A stretch of 64,000 bases of DNA. Origin: Croceicoccus marinus. GTDB lineage: Bacteria > Pseudomonadota > Alphaproteobacteria > Sphingomonadales > Sphingomonadaceae. How positions within the stretch are numbered: the stretch's first letter is position 1; each line of letters starts with the position of its first letter. Under the pieces are notes generated by a model. That model was given only the letters and a program-made list of their open reading frames with translations. It made no database searches and was not told where the DNA came from. The stretch is taken from assembly GCF_001661675.2 (NCBI RefSeq), contig NZ_CP019603.1:620001-684000 (forward strand), read 5' to 3'. Positions 36,660 through 45,145 of the stretch are shown here, piece after piece. The position numbers and the translations under genes are program-made.

Positions 36660-37544
36660 CTAAAGCTTCGTCGCCACCAGCCTTAGCGTCGCGCCCTTGT
36701 CGTCGGGCCGCGTTTCGAACACCCATTCGGGCGCGGCGACCGGGTTGGTGACGTCGATCTTCGTCAGCTTGGTGAGCCGCCTTTTCGCAAAGCGCAGGTT
36801 CTCCTTTATGAAATATTTGAATCCCGTATCCGCAATCTCGCCCGAGGTGCCGGTCTCCTTCACCTGAAGCACGTCGGACAGGTTCTTTTCGAACATCAGC
36901 GCGATCGAATCGCGGGTGAAGAAGGTGATGTGCGGATCGTGCGACTTCTGCCCGTTGACGCTGAGCCAGGGCTTGTTCGGCACCTCGATCAGCAGGATGC
37001 CGCCCGGCGCGATATAGCCGGCCAGCCGCCGCAGTTCGGCCACCGGGTCGATCAGATGTTCCAGCACATGGCACATCAGCAGCACGTCGACCTTGCGGTC
37101 CAGCTGATCCAGCGGGACATATTCCACACTATCGCTGCCGCTGATCGCGTTTTTGTCGGCATCGTCGCACAGCAGCCTGGCATCGGGCCACAGCCTGCGC
37201 GCGGCTTCCAGATTGGCGAGATGCCCTGCGCCGAATTCATAGAACTCGCGCGGGGCACGATCGAGATATTTGTCGGCGAGCCGGGCGAGGCCGAGACCGC
37301 GCTTCACCTTTTTCTCGAACCCGCCGGCAGAGGTCGCCGAATGCCCGTCGCCGCGATAGGAGCCGCCGTAATATTCGATGATCTTCTGCAGGTTCAGCCG
37401 TTCGTGATCGACCTGCGTCGTGTGGCAGTTGCGGCATTCGAACAGCCGCAGCGCGGGGGCATATTTCTGCCATGCGTCGCCGTGGACATATTTGTACTTG
37501 CCGCGGTCGATGAAATCATCCGACTGGCACGCAACGCATTTCAT
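36660..37544 (-). CDS. SAM-dependent class I methyltransferase with N-terminal zinc-ribbon
   Basis: A 294-residue protein. The first 45 residues contain a CxxC...CxxC set (C3, C6, C37, C40) as in methyltransferases of the type fused to a zinc-binding N-terminus. The methyltransferase core follows: FYEFGAGHLANLEAARRLWP for the SAM loop, MCHVLEHLIDPVAELRRLAG and GGILLIEVPNKPW. Such proteins often act on sugars or nucleotide sugars in polysaccharide synthesis, but here no glycan gene is next to it, so the substrate is open. It is convergent with the M50-like gene and 110 bases upstream of the end of the AraC-type regulator gene. Confidence 0.8.
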   Translation of the reverse strand: MKCVACQSDDFIDRGKYKYVHGDAWQKYAPALRLFECRNCHTTQVDHERLNLQKIIEYYGGSYRGDGHSATSAGGFEKKVKRGLGLARLADKYLDRAPREFYEFGAGHLANLEAARRLWPDARLLCDDADKNAISGSDSVEYVPLDQLDRKVDVLLMCHVLEHLIDPVAELRRLAGYIAPGGILLIEVPNKPWLSVNGQKSHDPHITFFTRDSIALMFEKNLSDVLQVKETGTSGEIADTGFKYFIKENLRFAKRRLTKLTKIDVTNPVAAPEWVFETRPDDKGATLRLVATKL

Positions 37545-37654
37545 AGATCGATCCCAAATCCGACAGGCTTGCAGGCGGCATGCACGCGGGGGAGCGGTTT
37601 TTCAACGATATGGCGTCGTGTATCACCCGTGGCGTATCAGCCATGACGGGGCCG

Positions 37655-38512
37655 TCAGCCCGGCTCGCGCCCGGAAATCTCGCTGGGCGTGCGGCCGGTC
37701 ATCCGACGATAAAAGCGCGAGAAATAGGATGGGTCGTCAAAGCCCAGCTCCTCCGCCACATGGGCGCAGCCGGCATTGGTGAAGCGCAATAGCCGCGTCG
37801 CTTCCGCGGCAAGGCGCTGGTTGACGAATTCGATCGGACTGACGTCCAGCGCCGCGCGCACCCGGCGCGTCAGCGTGCGTTCGGTGCAGCCCAATGCCGC
37901 GGCATAGAATTCCAGCCTGCGCTGCGTGCGGCAATGCGCCTCGACCAGCGACTGGAAGCGCGTGACCAGACGGTCGCCGTGGTCGCGTTCCGGCCCGGCG
38001 CCATCCTCGGCCAGGATGCGCAGCAACGCTTCGGCCAGCGTGCGGCGCAGCATCTCGCGCGCGGGTGCCGCACCGGCGGCGAGCAGGATCTGCTGGCCCA
38101 CCGCGCGGACGCGGGCCGCAATGTCGGGCGATAGCGACGCGATCCGCGGCGTGTGCACCATGTCGGCCAGCGCCTGGTCCCCCGACAGCGCCTGTACCAG
38201 CGTGTTCGACAGCGTCAGCACCAGCCCGTCGACATCGGGGCTGAAGCGGAATGCGTGCACCGCCCCGCTGGGCGCGACCAGCGCGAAGGGGGCGGCCGGC
38301 TGCGTCGCGTGAAAGTCCAGCGCGATCCGCGCCTGTCCGTCAAACACCAGCAGTAGCTGGCACAGCGCGGGATGGCGATGCGGCGGAATTTCCCAGTCAT
38401 AGCGGATACTGCGCGCGGCAATCGTCTCGCAATGCACCAGTTCCTCGTGCCCGTGGCCGGGTTCTTCGCCCAGCAGGGCATAGCGCGGGACCGGAGCGGG
38501 CGGGTTCTTCAT
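37655..38512 (-). CDS. pobR: AraC-family regulator divergent from pobA (PobR-like)
   Basis: A 285-residue regulator with an N-terminal cupin-like sensor (EIPPHRHPALCQLLLVFDG) and two C-terminal helix-turn-helix motifs (YAAALGCTERTLTRRVRAAL, then VAEELGFDDPSYFSRFYRRMTG). Start ATG 38512 is chosen because homologous sequence begins near KNPPAPVPRYALLGE; a longer open frame overlaps the promoter. It is divergent from pobA with a 97-base intergenic region, so it most likely activates pobA in response to 4-hydroxybenzoate, as AraC-type PobR does in other proteobacteria. The symbol rests on that position. Confidence 0.8.
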   Translation of the reverse strand: MKNPPAPVPRYALLGEEPGHGHEELVHCETIAARSIRYDWEIPPHRHPALCQLLLVFDGQARIALDFHATQPAAPFALVAPSGAVHAFRFSPDVDGLVLTLSNTLVQALSGDQALADMVHTPRIASLSPDIAARVRAVGQQILLAAGAAPAREMLRRTLAEALLRILAEDGAGPERDHGDRLVTRFQSLVEAHCRTQRRLEFYAAALGCTERTLTRRVRAALDVSPIEFVNQRLAAEATRLLRFTNAGCAHVAEELGFDDPSYFSRFYRRMTGRTPSEISGREPG

Positions 38513-38609
38513 GTCGGGAAAGTACCAGACATTTTCCGGCCTGTCCCTTCGAAACATGGGGCCGGGTGGCACAATAAGGGCAAGAGGAATTGTCCGAAGG
38601 GTAACAGCC

Positions 38610-39779
38610 ATGAAGAAACAGGTTTGCATCATCGGCGGGGGCCCTGCGGGCCTGCTGCTGGGCCATCTGCTGACGCAGGAGGGCGTGGATTGCGTCGTGC
38701 TGGAACGGCGGACGGGCGATTACGTGCTGGGCCGCATCCGCGCCGGGGTGCTGGAACAGGTCACCGTCGATCTGATGAAGCGCCTTGGCCTCGACGAGCG
38801 GATGAAGGCCGAGGGGCTGCCGCACGACGGCTTCAACCTGGCTGATGGCGAGCGGCTGATCCGCATCGACATCAAGGAGCTGACCGGCAAGGAAGTCATG
38901 GTCTATGGCCAGACCGAGCTGACCCGCGACCTGATGGAAGCCAGCGCCGGGCGCGGGCTCGAGGTGATCTATGGCGCGGAGGATGTCGAGCTGCACGACA
39001 TCGACGGCGCGAACCCGCATGTCACCTTTACCAAAGACGGATCGCCCCGGCGCGTCAATTGCCGCTTCATCGCGGGCTGCGATGGTTTCCACGGCCCCAG
39101 CCGGCAGGCGATCCCCGCCAGCGTGGGTAAGGATTTCGAGCGCGTCTATCCGTTCGGTTGGCTGGGCATCCTGGCCGACGTGCCGCCCTGCAACCACGAG
39201 CTGATCTATGCGAACCACGAACGCGGCTTCGCGCTGGCGTCGATGCGGTCGAACACGCGCAGCCGCTATTACATCGACGTGCCGCTGACCGAGAAGATCG
39301 AGGACTGGTCCGACGAGCGCATCTGGGACGAGCTGGCCATCCGCCTCGGCCCCGAGGCTGCGGCCCATATCACCCGCGGGCCCAGCATCGAGAAGAGCAT
39401 CGCGCCGCTGCGGTCCTATGTCTATGCGCCGATGCGCCACGGATCGCTGCTGTTGTGCGGGGACAGCGCGCATATCGTGCCGCCGACGGGCGCCAAGGGG
39501 CTGAACCTGGCGGCCAGCGACGTCTATTACGCGGCAGAGGCGCTGAGCGCCTTCTTCGGCAAGAACGATGCCGATGGAATCGCTGCCTATTCGGACAAGG
39601 CGCTGGCCCGGGTGTGGAAATCGGAACGCTTCAGCTGGTCGCTGACCCGGCTGATGCACCGCTTCCCCGAGGACGGCGATTTCGAACGCGCGATGCAGGT
39701 GGCGGAACTGGACTATATCGCTTCGAGCCGCGCGGCGCAGACGTCGATCGCGGAAAACTATGTCGGCCTGCCTGTCTGA
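38610..39779 (+). CDS. pobA: 4-hydroxybenzoate 3-monooxygenase PobA
   Basis: A 389-residue flavoprotein, the usual size (394 in Pseudomonas). FAD-binding motifs are CIIGGGPAGLLLGHLL at the N-terminus, the DG motif GCDGFHGPSRQAIP, and LLCGDSAHIVPPTGAKGLNL. The stretch RIRAGVLEQVTVDLM is characteristic of PobA. It hydroxylates 4-hydroxybenzoate to protocatechuate with NAD(P)H and O2. Start ATG 38610 follows a GAAGGG site. The divergent AraC-type gene likely controls it. Protocatechuate then enters the 4,5-cleavage genes 14 kb to the right. A bidirectional terminator follows. Confidence 0.96.
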   Translation: MKKQVCIIGGGPAGLLLGHLLTQEGVDCVVLERRTGDYVLGRIRAGVLEQVTVDLMKRLGLDERMKAEGLPHDGFNLADGERLIRIDIKELTGKEVMVYGQTELTRDLMEASAGRGLEVIYGAEDVELHDIDGANPHVTFTKDGSPRRVNCRFIAGCDGFHGPSRQAIPASVGKDFERVYPFGWLGILADVPPCNHELIYANHERGFALASMRSNTRSRYYIDVPLTEKIEDWSDERIWDELAIRLGPEAAAHITRGPSIEKSIAPLRSYVYAPMRHGSLLLCGDSAHIVPPTGAKGLNLAASDVYYAAEALSAFFGKNDADGIAAYSDKALARVWKSERFSWSLTRLMHRFPEDGDFERAMQVAELDYIASSRAAQTSIAENYVGLPV

Positions 39780-39802
39780 TCGGCCTGGCTGGATAAAAAA
39801 GG

Positions 39803-39833
39803 GGGGACGCGCGGCACATCGCCGCGCGTCCCC
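39803..39833. terminator. Bidirectional terminator between pobA and ligM
   Basis: Arms GGGGACGCGCGGC (39803-39815) and GCCGCGCGTCCCC (39821-39833), perfect 13 bp with a 5-base loop. TTT follows on the plus strand and the A-run at 39795-39800 gives a T-tract on the minus strand. It serves both converging genes. Confidence 0.85.
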
Positions 39834-39848
39834 TTTCAGTTCAGGGCA

Positions 39849-41246
39849 TCAGTTCTTCGAGCGCCAGCCTTCGGCATAGCTGTCGCGGGCGACTTCCGAA
39901 TAGGGAACCGGCGCGACCACGGCCTTGATCTCGGTCTGGACGTGCGGTTCGACGGTGGGCTTGCTGGTGCCGCCATCGGGTTCGCCCCACAGCAGCGATA
40001 CCTCGGTGCCGGGCTCGGCCACGCTTTCGTCCAGAATGGCCAGCGCCAGGAAGCGGCCAGCGTTGACGGTATAGCCGATCCAGGTCGAGATGCCGACGTT
40101 CCTGCCGTCCTTCAGCACCGCGTCATAGGGGTGCATCGCATAGACCGCGCTGGGGAATTCCAGGAACTTGGCCTTGTCGCCGGTCTGCAGCATCGAGCTC
40201 ATGACCCGGACGATGTCCTGGTTGTCGAGCGCGAGCGTGACCTTCCGGCGCTTGGGCTGCTTGTCCATTTTCTCAAGCGCTTCGCGGCCGATGAAATCGT
40301 GGTCGAACTTGACCATGTGGCCATAGCCCAGATCCCACGGGGTGAGGTAGTAATCCTCGATATTGTCGGTCACGAACGACCCGCCCAGCGAACACATGCC
40401 GGGATAGGACTTGCCCTTCATCCATTCGCGGAATTCGCGGGTGCCTTCGCCGGTATAGACCGCCGGCAGGGGCGAGGGGATCCAGCCCGATTCCAGCGTG
40501 TTCGACGAATAGGTGCGGCCGCCGACCAGCGTCAGCCCGTCGTCCTTGCCCGCCTTCAACAGCGCGGAGTGGACCGTGTCGTAATCCTTCCACGGGCCGA
40601 ACAGCTCGTAACCCGGCTGGCCGGCCATGCCGTGACGCAATGCGCGCACTTCGGCGCCGTCGATCATGATCGGCGCCATGCGGAAGAACTTGAGGTCGGG
40701 CGGGGTCTGGCCCATCGCCTTTTCCAGGATCTTCATGGCGTTGGGGCCCTGGAGCTGGAAGCGGTAGTTGCGGCGATAGCCCTTCTCGGCCTCGGGACGG
40801 GCGGCGGTGCGCTCGTCACGTTCGACCTGAACATCCCACTTGCCGGTCGCGGCATGGAATTCCACCCATTCGATCGACGGCGCGCGGCCGACAAGCTCGA
40901 ACTTGTTCTCTTCCAGATAGAACAGGATCACGTCGCCGATCACATAGCCTTCGGGCGTGACGGGCGCGAACTGCTTGGCCTGGTTGGGCTTGAAGTTCCT
41001 GAAGCTGTTGGGCGCCAGATAGGACAGCATCTCGAACGCGTCGGGGCCGGTCACCAGCAGGTCGACCATGTGATACGACTGGTTGAAGAGCACGGCGGTC
41101 TCGGCCCAGGCGCGCTGTTCGTCGCGCCAGTTGGAAAATTCGCCCGGAACGCCGGGATAGACGTTGGGCCCGACCTGCTGGTTGCGCAGGAAGGTGACGG
41201 TATCGCCGGCATCGGCCAGCTTCTGTTCAAGCGATTGGTCAGTCAT
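39849..41246 (-). CDS. ligM: Tetrahydrofolate-dependent vanillate/3-O-methylgallate O-demethylase (LigM/DesA family)
   Basis: A 465-residue GcvT-family aminomethyltransferase-like enzyme; SYK-6 LigM is about 471. Recognisable stretches are FLRNQQVGPNVYPGVPGEFS, ETAVLFNQSYHMVDLLVTGP, LRHGMAGQPGYELFGPWKDY and ESGWIPSPLPAVYTGEGTRE. It transfers the methoxyl methyl of vanillate (or of 3-O-methylgallate) to tetrahydrofolate, giving protocatechuate (or gallate) and 5-methyl-THF. The start at 41246 is fixed by AGGAGAGG at 41252-41259; the frame is open upstream into the hydrolase gene. MetF on the opposite strand would recycle its product. LigM and DesA (syringate) are paralogues, so vanillate is likely but not proven. 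Confidence 0.9.
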   Translation of the reverse strand: MTDQSLEQKLADAGDTVTFLRNQQVGPNVYPGVPGEFSNWRDEQRAWAETAVLFNQSYHMVDLLVTGPDAFEMLSYLAPNSFRNFKPNQAKQFAPVTPEGYVIGDVILFYLEENKFELVGRAPSIEWVEFHAATGKWDVQVERDERTAARPEAEKGYRRNYRFQLQGPNAMKILEKAMGQTPPDLKFFRMAPIMIDGAEVRALRHGMAGQPGYELFGPWKDYDTVHSALLKAGKDDGLTLVGGRTYSSNTLESGWIPSPLPAVYTGEGTREFREWMKGKSYPGMCSLGGSFVTDNIEDYYLTPWDLGYGHMVKFDHDFIGREALEKMDKQPKRRKVTLALDNQDIVRVMSSMLQTGDKAKFLEFPSAVYAMHPYDAVLKDGRNVGISTWIGYTVNAGRFLALAILDESVAEPGTEVSLLWGEPDGGTSKPTVEPHVQTEIKAVVAPVPYSEVARDSYAEGWRSKN

Positions 41247-41280
41247 TGGAACCTCTCCTAAGGCAATCGGAAACGGAAAT

Positions 41281-41994
41281 TCAGGTGTTCGTCGCGGCCA
41301 GCCACTCGCGCAGCACGGCGTTGAATTCTTGCGGCCTTTCGGCCGGAAGCATGTGGCCCGCTTCAGCGACGTCGCGCCGCATGCAGCCGGGAATGGCGTC
41401 GGCGATGGCATCGTGCTGGGCGGGCGGGGACCATGCATCTTCCTCTCCCGTGACGGAAAGCGCAGGGCAGGCGATGGCCGCCAGCACATCGTCCAGCGCG
41501 GGACGGCTTAGCAGGGCTTCGACCTGGGCTTCATAAACGCCGATCCCCGCATCGATGCACATGGACCGCAGGCTGCCGTAAAGCGCGGCGTCGGCCCGGG
41601 CCCTGCTGCCCAGCATCGGCGGCAGCCAGCGGTCGACAAGCGCGTCCATGCCGCGCTCTCGCCCCAGGTCGCGCAGGGCATGGCGTCTTTCGCGCTCACC
41701 CTCCTTCACCGGATGGACGCCGGTGTCGGCCAGCACGATGCCGGCGACGCGTTCGGGCGCGATCCGCATGATCTCCAGTGCCACGCGCGCGCCCATCGAA
41801 TGGCCGACCAGCACCGCGCGTAGGGGCAGACGCGCCAGCGCATAATCGGCCATGCCGGTCATGCTGCTTGCCCCGCCATAGAAGCCGTCCACCACCTGCG
41901 CCCCCGCGCCAAGCTGCGCGCCGAACATGCGCGAATCGCACATGAGGCCCGGCAGGATCGCGACGGGAGCAGTCGAGGAAAACTTCGTATCCAT
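41281..41994 (-). CDS. Alpha/beta hydrolase
   Basis: A 237-residue alpha/beta hydrolase. The oxyanion/first-strand motif is AILPGLMCDSRMF, the nucleophile elbow GHSMGAR puts Ser at 66, the acid is in SVTGEEDAWSPP, and the His in EAGHMLPAERPQEF. The start at 41994 (ATG, minus strand) begins the conserved region; the open frame continues upstream into the divergent promoter without similarity. It is 34 bases upstream of ligM in the same direction and likely co-transcribed. It could hydrolyse an aromatic ester or lactone that feeds LigM; that is inference from position only. Confidence 0.82.
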   Translation of the reverse strand: MDTKFSSTAPVAILPGLMCDSRMFGAQLGAGAQVVDGFYGGASSMTGMADYALARLPLRAVLVGHSMGARVALEIMRIAPERVAGIVLADTGVHPVKEGERERRHALRDLGRERGMDALVDRWLPPMLGSRARADAALYGSLRSMCIDAGIGVYEAQVEALLSRPALDDVLAAIACPALSVTGEEDAWSPPAQHDAIADAIPGCMRRDVAEAGHMLPAERPQEFNAVLREWLAATNT

Positions 41995-42106
41995 GAATAT
42001 TTCAACTATCCGAACAAACTTCGATGCGCTAGAGGAAAATTCGTCAAAGCCGGAGAATGGCCCGCAGCAGCCGGGGCAACGCAGCCGGCGGTCATGGAGA
42101 GAGCGA

Positions 42107-42976
42107 ATGTCCAAACCGCAGATCCATCCCAACTGGGACCGCCCGGCCCGGGTCATGACCGACGGGTTCTCGATCGAGATCACCGCCAAGGACGTGGATT
42201 CGCTGCGCGAGGCGGCGCCCGGCATCCCCGAGGATCACCCGGTCGCAATCACGTTCCTTCCCGGCGAGGATTTCGCCGCCCGCATCGCCGCGACCAGGGC
42301 GGTGCGCGAGCTTGGGTTCGAGCCGATGCCGCATTTCTCGGCCCGCCGGATCGCCTCCGCGCAGGAGTTCGAGGATTATCTGCAGGCCGTCGTCGACCAG
42401 GCGGATGTGAAGCGCTGCTTCGTGATCGCGGGCGACCCGACCGAGGCCGAGGGCCCCTTCGACGACAGCTCGGCCCTGATCGGCAGCGGCGCGTTCGAGC
42501 GCGCGGGCATCACCGCCATCGGCATCGGGGGCCACCCGGAAGGCCATCCCTACATGACCGAGCAGCAATGCTGGCAGGTGCTGCACGATAAATGCGCGAT
42601 GATAGAGGCGCGGGGGATGGCGCCGCTGATCGTCACGCAATTCGCCTTCGACGCGGACCGTGTGCTGGACTGGGTGCTGGAACTGCGCCGCCGCGGAATT
42701 CACGATCCGGTGCGCCTGGGCGTGCCCGGTCCTGCCGGGATCAAGACGCTGATGCGCTTTGCCGCGCGCTGCGGGGTGGGCGCATCGGCCACGGTGCTGT
42801 CGAAATACGGTATCTCCATCGGCAAGCTGATCGGCACGGCGGGGCCGGACCGGCTAGTCGACGCGATTGCAAAGGGGCTGACGCCGGAGCATGGGCCGGT
42901 GCGCCTGCACTTCTATCCCTTCGGGGGCGTGCCCAAAACCGTGGCCTGGATCAACGAATACGCCCGCACCCATTGA
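42107..42976 (+). CDS. metF: Methylenetetrahydrofolate reductase
   Basis: A 289-residue MetF: SIEITAKDVDSLREAAPGIP, VRELGFEPMPHFSARRI, FVIAGDPTEAEGPF, GGHPEGHPYMTEQQ and VTQFAFDADRVLDWV are typical FAD/folate-binding segments. It is divergent from ligM and its hydrolase, with a 112-base promoter region between. Beside LigM it would run in reverse, oxidising the 5-methyl-THF that demethylation produces to methylene-THF; SYK-6 has ligM and metF adjacent for the same purpose. Start ATG 42107 with GGAGA upstream. The next genes continue C1 oxidation. Confidence 0.92.
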   Translation: MSKPQIHPNWDRPARVMTDGFSIEITAKDVDSLREAAPGIPEDHPVAITFLPGEDFAARIAATRAVRELGFEPMPHFSARRIASAQEFEDYLQAVVDQADVKRCFVIAGDPTEAEGPFDDSSALIGSGAFERAGITAIGIGGHPEGHPYMTEQQCWQVLHDKCAMIEARGMAPLIVTQFAFDADRVLDWVLELRRRGIHDPVRLGVPGPAGIKTLMRFAARCGVGASATVLSKYGISIGKLIGTAGPDRLVDAIAKGLTPEHGPVRLHFYPFGGVPKTVAWINEYARTH

Positions 42977-43018
42977 TTGCGGCGCGGCGACAAGCGAACA
43001 AGACGGGAGAATGATGGC

Positions 43019-43864
43019 GTGAACCTGTGTATCCTCACCCTGCAATGCAACGATCGCAAGGGGCTGGTGGCGGATGTCGCCGGATTGCTGGCGGCGCAGG
43101 GCTGCAACATCGTCGACGCGCAGCAGTACAACGACCGCGACAACGACCGCTTCTTCATGCGGGTCGAGTTCGAGGCCGCGGACGAGGATGCGGTGCGCGA
43201 TGCCTTCGCGGCGCAGCCCCTGGCCGAACAGGCCGAATGGGAACTGCGCCGCAAGGACAGGCCGCGCCGGGTCCTCCTGATGGTCAGCAGGTTCGACCAT
43301 TGCCTGGGCGACCTGCTCTATCGCAATCGCATCGGGGAGCTGGACATGGATGTGGTGGGCATCGTGTCCAACCACCCGAAGAGCGTGCTCAACATCACGA
43401 TGATCGGCGATGTGCCCTATCACCACCTGCCGATCACCAAAGACACCAAGCCGCAGCAGGAAGCGCAGATCAAGCGCATCGTCGAGGAATCGGGTGCCGA
43501 ACTGGTGGTGCTGGCGCGCTACATGCAGATCCTTTCGGATGATCTGGCGGCTTTCCTGTCGGGGCGCTGCATCAACATCCACCATTCCTTCCTGCCCGGC
43601 TTCAAGGGGGCCAAGCCCTATCACCAGGCGCATCGGCGCGGGGTGAAGATGATCGGCGCAACCGCGCATTACGTCACCGCCGACCTCGACGAAGGGCCGA
43701 TCATCCACCAGGACGTCGAGGCGATCAGCCATGCCGACACGCCCGAGGACCTGGTCCGCAAGGGCCGCGACATCGAACGCCGCGTGCTGGCGACGGCGGT
43801 GCGCCACCATCTTGACGGGCGTGTGTTCCTGAACGGCTGGCGCACGGTGGTGTTCAAGGCTTGA
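43019..43864 (+). CDS. purU: Formyltetrahydrofolate deformylase PurU
   Basis: A 281-residue PurU: an N-terminal ACT domain ([24 protein letters not shown]) and a formyltransferase-fold C-terminal domain with the catalytic Asn/His/Asp region [20 protein letters not shown] and [13 protein letters not shown]. It hydrolyses 10-formyl-THF to formate and THF. GTG 43019 is the start because GGGAGA lies nine bases upstream and the ACT domain begins immediately. In SYK-6 the corresponding step beside ligM uses the ATP-recovering ligase LigH, so PurU here is a different solution. Overlaps folD by a few bases or abuts it. Confidence 0.93.
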   Translation: MNLCILTLQCNDRKGLVADVAGLLAAQGCNIVDAQQYNDRDNDRFFMRVEFEAADEDAVRDAFAAQPLAEQAEWELRRKDRPRRVLLMVSRFDHCLGDLLYRNRIGELDMDVVGIVSNHPKSVLNITMIGDVPYHHLPITKDTKPQQEAQIKRIVEESGAELVVLARYMQILSDDLAAFLSGRCINIHHSFLPGFKGAKPYHQAHRRGVKMIGATAHYVTADLDEGPIIHQDVEAISHADTPEDLVRKGRDIERRVLATAVRHHLDGRVFLNGWRTVVFKA

Positions 43865-43869
43865 GACGG

Positions 43870-44760
43870 ATGATGGCGGCCGCACCAGTTCCGGACAAGG
43901 CGAGGCTGATCGACGGCAAGGCCATCGCCGCCGAACTGCTGGAGAAGACCAGCCGCGAGGTCGAGCGGATCGTCGCCGATCATGGCAAGGCTCCGGCCCT
44001 GGCGGTCGTGCTGATCGGCAGCGATCCCGCCAGCGAGGTCTATGTCGGGCGCAAGATCGCGCAGTGCCGCAAGGCGGGCATCACCTCGATCGAGCACCGC
44101 CTGCCCGAGGACACCGACGAGGCCGCGCTGCTGTCGCTGATCGACGGGATGAACGCCGATCCGGCCATCGACGGCATATTGATCCAGCTGCCCCTGCCGA
44201 AGGGCATCGATGCCGCGCTGGTGCTCGACCGGATCAGCCCGCACAAGGATGTCGACGGGTTCCACCCGGTCAATGTCGGTCGGCTGTCGTCCGGAACCGG
44301 CGGGCTGGTGCCATGCACGCCGCTGGGCATCATGATGCTGCTGGACACGGTGATCGACGATTATCGCGGTCTGGACGTGGTGGTCATCGGCAAGTCGAAC
44401 ATCGTCGGCAAGCCCGTGTCGATGCTGCTGCTGGAGCGGGAAGCGACCGTTACCGTCACCCATGTCGAGACCCGCAACCTGCCCGACATCGCGCGGCAGG
44501 CCGATGTGATCGTCGCGGCGGCGGGCGTTCCGCATCTGGTGCGCGGCTATTGGGTGAAGCCGGGCGCGGTGGTGATCGACGTCGGCATCACCCGCGTGAC
44601 CGAACCCGATGGCACCACCCGGCTGCTGGGTGATTGCGCGACGCACGAGTTGGCTCATGCCGCCGCGGTGACGCCCGTGCCGGGCGGGGTGGGGCCGATG
44701 ACGATCGCCTGCCTGCTGTCGAACACCGTGCGCGCCGCAAGGATGGCCCGCGATGCTTGA
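43870..44760 (+). CDS. folD: Bifunctional methylene-THF dehydrogenase/methenyl-THF cyclohydrolase FolD
   Basis: A 296-residue FolD. The catalytic Lys motif is EVYVGRKIAQCRKAGI; DGILIQLPLPKGID, the cofactor motif VVVIGKSNIVGKP (usually GRSxIVGxP, here Lys for Arg), and PVPGGVGPMTIACLLSNT are canonical. It converts methylene-THF to 10-formyl-THF. ATG 43870 is used; TTG 43861 would overlap the purU stop and add three residues. It stands between MetF (supplying methylene-THF) and PurU (consuming formyl-THF) in function. It may be a second folD of the genome dedicated to demethylation; the window cannot show that. Confidence 0.94.
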   Translation: MMAAAPVPDKARLIDGKAIAAELLEKTSREVERIVADHGKAPALAVVLIGSDPASEVYVGRKIAQCRKAGITSIEHRLPEDTDEAALLSLIDGMNADPAIDGILIQLPLPKGIDAALVLDRISPHKDVDGFHPVNVGRLSSGTGGLVPCTPLGIMMLLDTVIDDYRGLDVVVIGKSNIVGKPVSMLLLEREATVTVTHVETRNLPDIARQADVIVAAAGVPHLVRGYWVKPGAVVIDVGITRVTEPDGTTRLLGDCATHELAHAAAVTPVPGGVGPMTIACLLSNTVRAARMARDA

Positions 44761-45145
44761 TCCCGCCAGCCGCGATCCCGCCGCCGCCTGCCGGACCAGC
44801 GTGCGGGTCAGGGACCTGCCGCTGCTGGCCGACATCGGCATCAACCCGGACGAGATCGGCCGCCGCCAGCCCTTGGTCATTACCGTGGAGCTGGAACTGG
44901 ACCAGCGCCCGATCGGCGGCATCGGCGACACGGTCGACTATCGCCGCATCGCCGCCGCCGCCGAGGATCTGGCCGCGGTACATATCCCGCTTATCGAGAC
45001 CTTCGCGCAGGAACTGGCCCGGCAATGCCTGGCGATGAGCGGCGTGCACCGGGCCCGCGTCGCCATCGACAAGCCGTTCGCGATCACGCGCGGCATGGCG
45101 GGGGTAGAGATCGTCATGACGAATTCGCAAGAGGACGGACGATGA
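44753..45145 (+). CDS. Dihydroneopterin aldolase-like protein (FolB family)
   Basis: A 130-residue FolB-fold protein. The family opening appears as VRDLPLLADIGINPDEIGRRQPL and the rest keeps VDYRRIAAAAEDLA, LIETFAQELARQCL and VAIDKPFAITRGMAGVEIVM, in which the lysine of IDKPFAI matches the conserved FolB Lys. It would catalyse the dihydroneopterin aldol step of folate synthesis, or a related pterin reaction. It overlaps the folD stop and its own stop overlaps the MetE-like gene (ATGA). Its place in a C1 operon suggests raised folate supply when methoxylated aromatics are used (inference). Confidence 0.8.
   Translation: MLDPASRDPAAACRTSVRVRDLPLLADIGINPDEIGRRQPLVITVELELDQRPIGGIGDTVDYRRIAAAAEDLAAVHIPLIETFAQELARQCLAMSGVHRARVAIDKPFAITRGMAGVEIVMTNSQEDGR

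Noticed and set aside
38571..38593. ACAAT-N13-ATTGT as a PobR operator
   Set aside because: Five-base arms in an AT-containing promoter are too weak to support on their own.
42040..42106. Possible SAM- or SAH-type riboswitch in the metF leader
   Set aside because: The leader has a direct repeat GCAGCCGG and some pairing, but I could not match it to the conserved core of any known class.
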